64,000 bases of DNA from Collinsella aerofaciens. Lineage in GTDB: Bacteria > Actinomycetota > Coriobacteriia > Coriobacteriales > Coriobacteriaceae. Location of the stretch: the NCBI RefSeq assembly GCF_015555045.1, contig NZ_JADNJQ010000001.1, positions 1 through 64,000 of the forward strand, in the 5' to 3' direction. Under the pieces are notes generated by a model. That model was not told where the DNA came from and made no database searches. It saw nothing but the letters and a program-made list of their open reading frames with translations. Position numbers and translations under genes: made by a program. Shown here piece after piece: positions 1 to 6,517 of the stretch (positions are counted from its first letter, which is position 1; each line of letters begins with the position of its first letter).

Positions 1-189
1 GCGGTGTCCCCTCCCTTTCAAGAAAGGGAAGAGGCGGGGCATGCCCCGCCTCTTACACCACATCTCTGCGCGCTACCCGCCTGACGGCTAAATCGCCTTC
101 TGAAGGCATGAAATCGCTGTTACTAAAATGGTAACAGTACTCATATTTGCTATTTTTTGCCCGCTGGCTTTGCGATGATGCCGGGGTCC
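1..189. other. host intergenic DNA with two hairpins
   Basis: No gene is supported here. Two inverted repeats are visible: CCCTTTC/GAAAGGG at 14-29 and a perfect 22-bp GC-rich palindrome at 31-52. The second resembles a terminator stem but has no clear U-tract on either side, so it is left as a hairpin. Confidence 0.5.
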
Positions 190-656
190 GCACCCTGTCG
201 GGTTCGAATCCCGGCATATCGGTAGCAAAAAGCCCGCTACCGCGAGGGTAACGGGCTCTTCAATTCAAATGGTGCCCCCAGCGGGATGTCCGCGTGCGGC
301 TGGCGCCGCCCGCTTCCGCTGCGTCGCTCCGCTCCTTGCGTGCTGCGCTGGAAAACGCTTGCGCGTTTCCTCAGCTTCGCACCCTGTCGGGTTCGAATCC
401 CGGCATATCGGTAGCAAAAAGCCCGCTACCGCGAGGGTAACGGGCTCTTCAATTCAAATGGTGCCCCCAGCGGGATGTCCGCGTGCGGCTGGCGCCGCCC
501 GCTTCCGCTGCGTCGCTCCGCTCCTTGCGTGCTGCGCTGGAAAACGCTTGCGCGTTTCCTCAGCTTCGCACCCTGTCGGGTTCGAATCCCGGCATATCGG
601 TAGCAAAAAGCCCGCTACCGCGAGGGTAACGGGCTCTTCAATTCAAATGGTGCCCC
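190..656. repeat. 189-bp tandem repeat, two full copies plus a partial third
   Basis: Copies run 190-378, 379-567 and 568-656; the third stops after 89 bases. The two full copies are identical. Each unit contains a T-arm-like segment (GGGTTCGAATCCC), a terminator-like hairpin (AGCCCG...CGGGCT), and then AATGGTGCCCC. In copies 1 and 2 this extends to a 20-base match to the 3' end of tRNA-Glu at 42642-42661. The period is a multiple of three, so one frame stays open and repeats a 63-residue peptide, which is almost certainly not a protein. I read the array as tandemly amplified attachment-site debris at the left prophage border. Confidence 0.85.
646..656. other. candidate attL core of the prophage
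   Basis: AATGGTGCCCC here matches 42642-42652 at the other prophage border. After it the sequence leaves the repeat unit, so this third partial copy is the best junction between host and phage DNA. Copies at 268-287 and 457-476 share 20 bases with the right border and are alternative or older sites. Large serine integrases use short cores, which fits an 11-base match. Confidence 0.6.
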
Positions 657-723
657 GTCCGAACAACTTCTCGAACCGAAATATGCTCGTTCGGGACGAT
701 CGTTCTGCTTAGGATACCACGCT

Positions 724-1035
724 CTAGGCTTGCGGCATAATCGCCTGGTCACCGTTCTCGTCGAGGTACGGCATGAGGTACACGCCTCCCTCGTCGGTGG
801 TGAGCAGAAGATACTCGTGGTTGTAACGGTCGCACACGATCTGCTGATGCACGTCATCGGGCAGGTCGTAGATGGGGCCGTCGGTGCGGGCTGGCGATAC
901 GGTCATCTCCTGCGCTCCCATGGCCTGCCTGGCGCATGAGGCGGCGGCGAACATGATGAGCAGCAGGAGCACCGCCGCCACAAGCGGGCCGCACCCGCCG
1001 TTGCGGTCTTCGTCGGCGGGGCTTGGGTACGGCAT
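724..1035 (-). CDS. small membrane-anchored or lipoprotein-like phage protein
   Basis: 103 residues, last gene of the prophage late operon, directly after the endolysin stop. Residues about 17-36 form one hydrophobic segment ending in AASC, which could be a lipobox or a plain membrane anchor. The soluble C-terminal part has a GGVYLMPYLDENG stretch that resembles small DUF6440-type proteins, a weak family resemblance. A GTG one codon upstream is an alternative start; the ATG at 1035 has GAGGG eight bases upstream. Its place beside the lysis genes suggests a spanin-like or lysogenic-conversion role, but that is inference. Confidence 0.6.
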   Translation of the reverse strand: MPYPSPADEDRNGGCGPLVAAVLLLLIMFAAASCARQAMGAQEMTVSPARTDGPIYDLPDDVHQQIVCDRYNHEYLLLTTDEGGVYLMPYLDENGDQAIMPQA

Positions 1036-1038
1036 CAC

Positions 1039-2100
1039 CTACACCCTCTCGGCGTACTTCTCGCCAGAGGCGGTTTCCACGGCGATCCAGCGCTTGTAGC
1101 CGGAACCTCCCGTGTAGCGGCCCCAAACGTAGCCGTCGGCGGATGCGAACGTGCCGTCGAGCGTCACGGTCTCTCCGCGATGGTAGGTGGCGACGGTCGA
1201 GTAGCCGGTGCCCGCGCCGGAGCGCACGTTCAGGGCATCGACGCAAATGCGGTACGTGCCCGCCGAGTTGCCAGTCTGCACTTGAGCGGTTCCAACGCGC
1301 ACGAGGTAGTCGTTCGGGTCGTAGCCGCCCGTGGGCTTGCCGACGGCGATGTAGCGCGTATGACCGCTGTCGCTGGTGTAACGACCCCACACGTAGCCGT
1401 CGGCGATGCAGTACCAGTCGTCGAGGTTGACCGTCTCGCCCTTGCCGTAGGAAGCGACCACGGAGCCTGAAAGCGCCGGCACGTCCCGCACGTTCAGGCA
1501 ATCGACCGTGCAGCGGTAGGTTCCGTTGAAGCCTGTGCCCTCCTTGCCGGTGTCGCTCGGCTGCTCTGCCGGTACCGATGGCGCGACGGTCGGGGCGCTG
1601 CCGCCGTCGAGAATCGCGTTCACCTCGGATGCGAGCTGACCCATGCGGGCATGCAGCCACGCGCCGGGGCAATCGGTCGAGGAGAACATGCGATGCTCGG
1701 TGAGCGTGGCGTTTCGCGTTCCGTCGTATGCGAGGCGGAAGCCGTAGCGGCGGCAGATGTCGGCGCACAAGTTGACGAGCGCGGCCCACGTGGCGTCGGT
1801 GAGCGAGGAGTCTGCGTTGTTCGCGCACTCGATGGTGATGGCGCGGTCGTCGTTCCACTTGCTCGCGGAAGTCCAGGCGCGGTCGTCCTCGTCCACGCTC
1901 ATGGCGATGTCGCCGTCGTAGCCGATGCAGTAGTTCGAGCTTGCCTGGCGGGCCGTGGCCGCGAAATAGTCGGCGCACTGCCTGCCCGTCCAATGGGCCG
2001 CCATGTAGTGCGGCGTGATCTTGCAAACGCGGTTGCCCGAACGCCCGTTGTTTCGGTTGCCCGTGATGTTGACGTAGGTGCAGAGGCTACTCTTCGTCAT
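1039..2100 (-). CDS. endolysin: N-acetylmuramoyl-L-alanine amidase with two SH3b repeats
   Basis: 353 residues. The N-terminal half is an amidase_2/PGRP-type catalytic domain cutting the bond between N-acetylmuramic acid and the stem peptide. Candidate zinc ligands lie in TPHYMAAHWTG near the start and HRMFSSTDCPGAW near residue 150. A linker near residues 180-195 leads to two bacterial SH3 repeats, each with a LNVR motif and a DGYVWGRYT motif, expected to bind the cell wall. There is no signal peptide, so export should depend on the neighbouring holin. The start at 2100 is chosen for its GGAAGGGG ribosome site; an upstream ATG at 2142 is possible. It is the lysis effector of the prophage. 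Confidence 0.9.
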   Translation of the reverse strand: MTKSSLCTYVNITGNRNNGRSGNRVCKITPHYMAAHWTGRQCADYFAATARQASSNYCIGYDGDIAMSVDEDDRAWTSASKWNDDRAITIECANNADSSLTDATWAALVNLCADICRRYGFRLAYDGTRNATLTEHRMFSSTDCPGAWLHARMGQLASEVNAILDGGSAPTVAPSVPAEQPSDTGKEGTGFNGTYRCTVDCLNVRDVPALSGSVVASYGKGETVNLDDWYCIADGYVWGRYTSDSGHTRYIAVGKPTGGYDPNDYLVRVGTAQVQTGNSAGTYRICVDALNVRSGAGTGYSTVATYHRGETVTLDGTFASADGYVWGRYTGGSGYKRWIAVETASGEKYAERV

Positions 2101-2146
2101 CGTCGCCCCTTCCGTCGTTAAGCTCTTCCAAGGTCTCGTCATCCAT
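2087..2146 (-). CDS. 19-residue acidic peptide ORF in the lysis cassette
   Basis: A tiny frame with a strong GGAGGG ribosome site begins just after the holin stop and overlaps the endolysin start by 14 bases. The peptide is mostly Asp and Glu (MDDETLEELNDGRGDDDEE). It may be a coupling leader that brings ribosomes to the endolysin start rather than a functional protein. Evidence is only the ribosome site and spacing. Confidence 0.35.
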   Translation of the reverse strand: MDDETLEELNDGRGDDDEE

Positions 2147-2148
2147 GG

Positions 2149-2457
2149 CTAGCCCTCCTTCTTCACGTCGCCGAGCGCCAGAAGCGAGTCGAGCCACTTC
2201 GACGTGACGCCCACGGCCTTGAAGGCGGCGTAGGCCACCTGCACGCCGCCGACGCAGGCGAAGATGGAAGTCACCCATGCGCTGGGGTCGGTCGGGATGC
2301 CGTTCGCCATCGCGGTCAGCGCGCCGCACAGGGCGGAAACCGCGATTGCGACCCATCGGGCGGCGTTGCCGCTCATGGCCTTGGTCTTGATTGCCTGCAC
2401 GAGGTACGGAACCACTAGAACCGTCACCACGGTCAGGGCTGCTTGGATTGCGCTCAT
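2149..2457 (-). CDS. holin-like membrane protein
   Basis: 102 residues with two or three hydrophobic segments: about residues 5-24, 33-52 and 60-80. A short charged tail (DVKKEG) follows. Size, topology and position immediately upstream of the endolysin fit a phage holin that permeabilises the inner membrane to release the amidase. No family-defining motif was recognised, so the call rests on topology and context. The stop is followed three bases later by the small acidic ORF. Confidence 0.7.
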   Translation of the reverse strand: MSAIQAALTVVTVLVVPYLVQAIKTKAMSGNAARWVAIAVSALCGALTAMANGIPTDPSAWVTSIFACVGGVQVAYAAFKAVGVTSKWLDSLLALGDVKKEG

Positions 2458-2469
2458 TTCGTTTCCTTC

Positions 2470-2805
2470 CTAGTCGATAACGGGCTGGTTCATCGCGTCC
2501 GTGTAGAGGCGCGTTCCCGTGCCGTTGCCGCCCAGCCCGTGGTAGGCGGCGTAGACGCCTTCGAGGTGCTTTCGGTCGGCGACCGTGAGGCCGTGCTGCT
2601 TGACGGCCTGCTCGTGGATGTTCTTCAGCTCACGCCAAAGAAGCGCCCGCATGCCCATCTTCACGGCCTCGTCGGTGGCCCGTTCTTCCTCGGAACGCTC
2701 GACGGCCTTCTTGCCTTGCGACTTCAGCGCGGCCACGAGGCCCGAGACGATAGCGCCGACGAGGCCTGAAACGAAAGCCGTGAGGGCTACCGCCTCGATG
2801 TCCAT
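2470..2805 (-). CDS. single-pass membrane protein of the lysis module (holin-superfamily-like)
   Basis: 111 residues. An N-terminal hydrophobic helix (about residues 5-28, AFVSGLVGAIVSGLVAAL) is followed by a charged helical region with many Lys and Glu. This is the pattern of LL-H-type phage holins or antiholins, and a second holin-like protein beside a first often modulates timing. The start at 2805 has GGAGG eight bases upstream and overlaps by one base the stop of the XkdX-like gene, so the pair is probably translationally coupled. Confidence 0.6.
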   Translation of the reverse strand: MDIEAVALTAFVSGLVGAIVSGLVAALKSQGKKAVERSEEERATDEAVKMGMRALLWRELKNIHEQAVKQHGLTVADRKHLEGVYAAYHGLGGNGTGTRLYTDAMNQPVID

Positions 2806-2975
2806 TACTCGGCCTCCGCGTACTCTTCCCCGGTGATTTCCTTGTACTCGTCGGCGGTGATCCATTTGCACTCGACAGCCTTGTAGACGCGCGCCTTGCT
2901 CCAAAGGTCTTTGTCGTAGTACTTCTTGACCTTCGCGAAGTGCTTGGAATGCTCAACGGTTTTCTTCGTAGCCAT
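2805..2975 (-). CDS. XkdX-like small phage protein
   Basis: 56 residues. The central KVKKYYDKDLWSKARVYKAV followed by WITADEYKEITGEEY matches the pattern of XkdX-family proteins: a KxYYDxxLW-like helix, then 'I-T-xx-EY-xx-IxG'. These small proteins sit between tail-fibre or baseplate genes and holins in many Gram-positive phages; their function is unknown. Both ends show one-base overlaps with neighbours (TAATG), so it is embedded in a coupled run of three genes. Good GGAGG ribosome site. Confidence 0.75.
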   Translation of the reverse strand: MATKKTVEHSKHFAKVKKYYDKDLWSKARVYKAVECKWITADEYKEITGEEYAEAE

Positions 2976-3301
2976 TACTGGTCACCTCCCACGGTCATGA
3001 GCAGGTAGTCGATGTTCGCCGTGTTGGTCTCGGTCTGCGTCGGCTGGGACGCCTGCTCGCGCATCTGTTCGAGCAGCGCCGGGAGGTCGGGCACCTCGCC
3101 GTTTGCGTAGGCGGCGAGCGCGGAGGTGTAGGCGAGCTTTCGCGCCTTCCGCTCCACGTACTCGTCATCGTCGAGAACGCCCGCGTCGTGCGCCGCGTCG
3201 GGGTCGCCGATCTGCGACAGCAGGTCGCGCAGGGCGTTGACCTCGGCCACGGTGCCGTCTCGAAGCTCGTCGGGGCGCGGCATGTCTTCCTCAGTGTCCA
3301 T
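2975..3301 (-). CDS. phage protein of unknown function upstream of XkdX
   Basis: 108 residues, acidic and helical, with no recognised domain. The order (this gene, XkdX-like, holin-like) is typical of siphovirus lysis and tail-tip borders, where the slot often holds a short helical protein paired with XkdX. AAGGAAGGAG precedes the ATG at 3301, making that start firm. Confidence 0.6.
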   Translation of the reverse strand: MDTEEDMPRPDELRDGTVAEVNALRDLLSQIGDPDAAHDAGVLDDDEYVERKARKLAYTSALAAYANGEVPDLPALLEQMREQASQPTQTETNTANIDYLLMTVGGDQ

Positions 3302-3380
3302 GCGGACTCCTTCCTTATCGGGGAATGTGCCGCCATCGTATTAGCGCCGTGAGATTGCCTGGCCGTTTGGGCGGGCGCGA

Positions 3381-3409
3381 AGAAAGAAGGCGCGCCGCAG
3401 CACGCCTTC
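3381..3409 (-). terminator. probable terminator after the reverse transcriptase gene
   Basis: On the minus strand a 7-base stem (GAAGGCG/CGCCTTC, 3386-3409) is followed by TTCTTTCTT. It lies 11 bases past the reverse transcriptase stop and separates the DGR from the lysis module. Confidence 0.55.
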
Positions 3410-3419
3410 GCTGTCTTGG

Positions 3420-4649
3420 TTATTTCGTTTTCGACCCGTCTAGGCCGCCGTTTTGAGTTGCCGCCCTTCCGCTATGGCGAGGGCGTTCCGCCCGAATCGT
3501 CTTTCGGGCTTGGTTGCATTGAGCAACCCCCCCCGCGAGATTTTCGAACAGGCTGCGGTACAGCGCGTCCATGGCCAGCACGCTGCGGTGCGCGTCCAAG
3601 TGAGCCATGCCGCCGCGCCAGCTCTGGTAGCTCTGCTGCACCTGCTCGGGCGTCATGACCCCCTCGGCCACCATGCGGGCCATCTTCTTCAGCTTGCGTC
3701 GCTCGCGCGTGATGGAGTCGCGGCACGGCTTCATGACGATGCGGCCCGTTTCGGTGTAGAAGATGCGCTTCTTCAGCCACGTGAAGCCGCGCGTCAGCTT
3801 CACCATGCGGGTCTTGCGCGGGTTCAGCGCGATGCCGAGCTTCGCGCACTCGTGCTCTATCAGCAGAAGGCACACTTGCAGGTACTCCTTGAACTCGTGG
3901 ATCAGGTAGAAGTCGTCCATGTAGCGCCCGTAGGCCTCGGGGCGCAGCATCTCGGCCACGTAGTGGTCGATGCGGTTGGGGTGCGCCACCGCGCATATCT
4001 GGTTTGGCTCGCTGCCCAGGCCCAGGCCGACCTCGCCCTGCGCGTCTATCAGGCGGTGCTCAAGGGCGACCACGCGCGGGTCGAGCAGCGCGTCGGCCAC
4101 CTGCCGCTTGACCGGCTCGTGGGCAATGCGCGCGAAGTAGTCGGAGAAGTCGCCCAGCAGTATGTAGCCATCGCCGCCGTGCCTCCTCCAGTTGTCGGTC
4201 AGGTGGCGCTTGAGCAGCTTAAGGGCGTAGTCGGTGCCGCGCCCCTTGATGTTCGCGGAGTTGGCGGCTATGAGGGTGGGCACGATCGCGGGCACGAGCG
4301 CGTTCTGGGACAGCGACTTCTGCACCACGCGCTCGGGGAAGTGCACGGCGCTGATATGCCTCAGCTTGCCGCGCTCCCATAGGTCGAAGCGGATGAAGCC
4401 CCGGCATATGTCGCGGCCCTCCAAAAGGTCTTGGCGCGATTTCACGGCGTTTCGCAGGTAGTCCTTCATGTACCGCTGCGTCGAGGCCTTCCACATGACG
4501 CCACGCGCGGCCTGCTTGGAAGCCTTGCACAGGCTGTTGAGGTCGGCCACCGTCTCAAGGGTGCACGCCTTGACGCGCTCGGCCTTGGCCCTGGCGCGCT
4601 TCTCCTCGCGGCGCTTCCGGCGTGCGGCCCGCCTTTGCTCCGAGTTCAT
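3420..4649 (-). CDS. DGR reverse transcriptase
   Basis: 409 residues from the ATG at 4649, close to the usual length of DGR reverse transcriptases. The frame stays open to 4835, but that extension would run into the template RNA region. Catalytic motifs are clear: LLGDFSDYFARI supplies the first aspartate and YMDDFYLI is the YxDD box. The region before the YxDD box reads LGSEPNQ, matching the DGR-type pattern [ILV]GxxxSQ (with N for S) that replaces the QGxxxSP of other reverse transcriptases. The N-terminal 25 residues are Arg/Lys-rich, consistent with RNA binding. It would copy the template RNA error-prone at adenines and pass the cDNA to the variable repeat in the target gene. A terminator follows. 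Confidence 0.93.
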   Translation of the reverse strand: MNSEQRRAARRKRREEKRARAKAERVKACTLETVADLNSLCKASKQAARGVMWKASTQRYMKDYLRNAVKSRQDLLEGRDICRGFIRFDLWERGKLRHISAVHFPERVVQKSLSQNALVPAIVPTLIAANSANIKGRGTDYALKLLKRHLTDNWRRHGGDGYILLGDFSDYFARIAHEPVKRQVADALLDPRVVALEHRLIDAQGEVGLGLGSEPNQICAVAHPNRIDHYVAEMLRPEAYGRYMDDFYLIHEFKEYLQVCLLLIEHECAKLGIALNPRKTRMVKLTRGFTWLKKRIFYTETGRIVMKPCRDSITRERRKLKKMARMVAEGVMTPEQVQQSYQSWRGGMAHLDAHRSVLAMDALYRSLFENLAGGVAQCNQARKTIRAERPRHSGRAATQNGGLDGSKTK

Positions 4650-4861
4650 AGAAGGCACCCCGCACGGCTTGCAATGTGGCTCTGACAGCCGCTTGAGGTA
4701 TGGCCATGAAACGCGGCGAAGCCACGGAGCGCCGCGCCATGCAAGCAGCGTCCGGCCACCCTCGCGGGGTGCGTATTTACGGGCGTAGGCCCGATGGTCG
4801 CGCCTTCCTTCCTCTTCGCGCTCTGCTTTCGGCACGCTGGCCTACTCGGTCTGGCAGTAAG
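4650..4861 (-). ncRNA. spacer of the DGR template RNA between TR and reverse transcriptase
   Basis: About 210 bases between the end of TR and the reverse transcriptase start. In studied DGRs the RNA that primes and templates cDNA synthesis extends from avd through TR into such a spacer. Several short GC-rich inverted repeats are visible. Frames run through it, but none has a ribosome site or a recognisable product. Confidence 0.5.
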
Positions 4862-4989
4862 GGAATCCGGGGCGGGGGCGAATCCAGGTGTTCGTCGCCG
4901 AATTGTAGTTGGCATTGCCGTTGTTGTTGACGTAGCACACGTTGGACGAGGAGCCACCCATGACGGAACGCAGCCACCAATTGTACCGA
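4862..4989 (-). repeat. DGR template repeat (TR)
   Basis: 128 bases aligning without gaps to 5601-5728 at an offset of 739. Read on the minus strand it contains a run of AAC codons (AACAACAAC), the usual codon of diversifiable DGR positions. There are ten differences from VR: eight at template adenines (plus-strand T at 4866, 4883, 4891, 4892, 4904, 4921, 4922, 4925) and two at other bases (4950, 4980). The adenine changes all lie in the half near the GC-rich end. TR lies between avd and the reverse transcriptase and is not itself translated in a plausible frame. Confidence 0.95.
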
Positions 4990-5013
4990 TATACAAGGCG
5001 GGACCGCCGCCCA

Positions 5014-5484
5014 TTATAACGAACGCAGGCGCTCTAGCTCGGCCTCGGCCTCGGCTATGCGCTCCTCTGTCGTCTTCTTGCCGGTGACGCGTACGTTCTT
5101 GCGCGCGCCCTTGAGCAGTTTGATCTCCTCCTCGACCATGCCCGCCAGCGCCTCGAAGCGGTTGGCGTTCACGGGCAGGCCGATGTCCATGAGGCACTGC
5201 ATGTCGAGCATCAGCTGCTCGCAGTCGGCTATCGCCAGCGTCAGGTAACGCCTGCGCTCAAGCGCGTTGAACGAGCTGTTGGGGTAGAAGCAGTCGGCGC
5301 GGTTGACGTTGTACACGATGCTGCGCGCGGTCTCCACCGTGGGGACTGCGTTCAGCAGCCTGTAGGCTTTCGGCACGACCGACGAGGAGGCCATGAGCTT
5401 GTTGACCTCCACGCGGATGGCGATGGCCTGCGTGAAGAACTTGTACTCGGACACCTCGCGGTTTCGCTGGTAGACGCCGCTCAT
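5014..5484 (-). CDS. avd: DGR accessory variability determinant (Avd-like)
   Basis: 156 residues, almost entirely helical, with a highly charged C-terminal coiled stretch ending EAEAELERLRSL. Known Avd proteins are small, basic, four-helix-bundle pentamers that bind the reverse transcriptase and template RNA and are needed for cDNA synthesis. Length, helical pattern and position (after the target gene, before TR and the reverse transcriptase) fit. Sequence similarity to the Bordetella phage Avd is not obvious by eye, so the name rests mainly on context. Translation starts at 5484 with GGGAGGTGCC upstream. Confidence 0.82.
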   Translation of the reverse strand: MSGVYQRNREVSEYKFFTQAIAIRVEVNKLMASSSVVPKAYRLLNAVPTVETARSIVYNVNRADCFYPNSSFNALERRRYLTLAIADCEQLMLDMQCLMDIGLPVNANRFEALAGMVEEEIKLLKGARKNVRVTGKKTTEERIAEAEAELERLRSL

Positions 5485-5507
5485 GGCACCTCCCGGAAAT
5501 AGTGGCG

Positions 5508-5531
5508 AAAAAAACGGCCCGCTGCGCGGGC
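5508..5531 (-). terminator. terminator-like hairpin between target gene and avd
   Basis: On the minus strand a 6-base stem (GCCCGC/GCGGGC, loop of three) is followed by CGTTTTTTT. It could limit read-through from the late operon so that avd, TR and the reverse transcriptase are expressed at a lower level. Confidence 0.6.
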
Positions 5532-5534
5532 AGG

Positions 5535-5561
5535 GATGCGACCGCGCAAGGCGGTCGCATC
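5535..5561 (-). promoter_or_regulatory. perfect hairpin just past VR, candidate DGR target-recognition structure
   Basis: An 11-base perfect stem (GATGCGACCGC at 5535-5545 and its complement at 5551-5561) with a five-base loop, 40 bases beyond the VR end and 29 beyond the target stop codon. It has no U-tract, so it is not an ordinary terminator. DNA hairpins or cruciforms downstream of VR are known to assist retrohoming in other DGRs. Confidence 0.6.
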
Positions 5562-5589
5562 GAAAGAGAAGTATAGAGCACTCGGCTGG

Positions 5590-6504
5590 CTAGCCGACGA
5601 GGAAGCCGGGGCGGGGGCGAACCCAGGTGGCCGTCGCCGAATAGTAGTTGGCATTGCCGCCGTGGTTGACGTAGCACACGTTGGACGACGAGCCACCCAT
5701 GACGGAACGCAGCCACCAGTTGTACCGAGTTCCGTTCAAGCGGTGCGCGGTATCGCGGAACAGGTCGAACTGGCAGTCGAAGCCCACGCTGTAGCCCTTG
5801 GTGCCCCACACCGGGCAGCCGTACACCTCCATCTCGGAGGGCGACCACACCTTGCCGATGTCCTGCCAGCCCCAGCTGTTGGAGTCGCTGAGCGCGCCGC
5901 TCGCGCTGTAACGCTCCTCAAGCAGCACGCGCTGGGTGAGCAGGTACTTGGTCAGCCCCTCGGGCAGGCACGCCTCGAACAGCTTCTCCCACGCCTTGAG
6001 GTTGCTGTTCAGGTACGGGTTCTTCACGTCTGCGGTGCCCTGGTTGGTGTTCGCGGTGTTCCACATCAGGAAGCTGTCGTTGGCCCCGCCGGTGACGGTC
6101 TTGGCCACGGCGACGGGCGCGGACGCGATGAACGCGATGTGGTGGCCCTTGGCGCTGTCGCCGCACTGGTAGTACGGGTCGAAGTGCGCAAGCAGGAAGC
6201 GCACGGACTGCTGGGCCGCCACGTTTGACGCGCTCACGAGCGGCACGTCGATGTAGTCGCCGACGCGCAGCCCAGCGAAGTTGCCGGCGGCGATGCGCTT
6301 GTGCAGGGCGTCGTACACCGTACCGCTGCCGATCTCCCCGGCAAGGATGGTGGCGATGTTCTGCCCGCCGTACTTGCCGATGAGGCTCTGGCGGTTGTAC
6401 TCCGCGTTGTTGAGCGCCAGCTGGGCGTTCTCTCGGGCCGTGCCGTCGATGAGCGTGTAGGTTTGCCCGTCAATGCCGAAGCGCTCTGCGTTCACTGTTG
6501 CCAT
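5590..6504 (-). CDS. DGR target protein: phage tail-tip protein with C-type-lectin-like variable domain
   Basis: 304 residues. The C-terminal part has the usual landmarks of DGR target or DUF6273-type lectin folds: WGWQDIGKVWSPSE, then NWWLRSVMGG, and a terminal WVRPRPGF. VR supplies the last 40 or so codons. Relative to TR, five residues have changed: N to H, N to G, N to Y, N to A, and I to V, plus a silent Gly change. The N-terminal half shows no recognised domain and presumably anchors the protein to the tail. As the last tail gene it probably binds the host surface or another ligand and is diversified by the DGR. AAAGGAAAC precedes the ATG. Confidence 0.92.
   Translation of the reverse strand: MATVNAERFGIDGQTYTLIDGTARENAQLALNNAEYNRQSLIGKYGGQNIATILAGEIGSGTVYDALHKRIAAGNFAGLRVGDYIDVPLVSASNVAAQQSVRFLLAHFDPYYQCGDSAKGHHIAFIASAPVAVAKTVTGGANDSFLMWNTANTNQGTADVKNPYLNSNLKAWEKLFEACLPEGLTKYLLTQRVLLEERYSASGALSDSNSWGWQDIGKVWSPSEMEVYGCPVWGTKGYSVGFDCQFDLFRDTAHRLNGTRYNWWLRSVMGGSSSNVCYVNHGGNANYYSATATWVRPRPGFLVG
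5601..5728 (-). repeat. DGR variable repeat (VR) in the target gene
   Basis: Gapless partner of TR 4862-4989, located at the 3' end of the target gene. A GC-only run (CGCCCCCGCCCCGG on the minus strand, 5606-5619) near its end is a good candidate initiation-of-homing site. Changed codons are clustered: AAC to CAC, AAC to GGC, AAT to TAT, AAC to GCC, ATT to GTT, GGA to GGC. Confidence 0.95.
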
Positions 6505-6517
6505 TTGAGTTTCCTTT

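Noticed and set aside
180-240. A tRNA gene ending near 229
   Set aside because: Only a T arm and part of an acceptor-like stem can be paired; no anticodon arm or D arm precedes it. Kept as a tRNA-like fragment within the repeat.
269-712. Long open frame with a repeated 63-residue peptide
   Set aside because: It exists only because the tandem DNA repeat has a length divisible by three. It runs through tRNA-like and terminator sequences and has no ribosome site.
854-2026. Arg-rich 390-residue frame
   Set aside because: Shadow of the amidase-SH3 gene in another frame; composition and overlap are typical of GC-rich shadows.
4649-4835. N-terminal extension of the reverse transcriptase
   Set aside because: It lies in the template RNA spacer, has no ribosome site, and would make the protein longer than the family norm.
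5535-5561. Terminator after the target gene
   Set aside because: No U-tract on either strand; a better terminator with T7 lies just beyond at 5508-5531.
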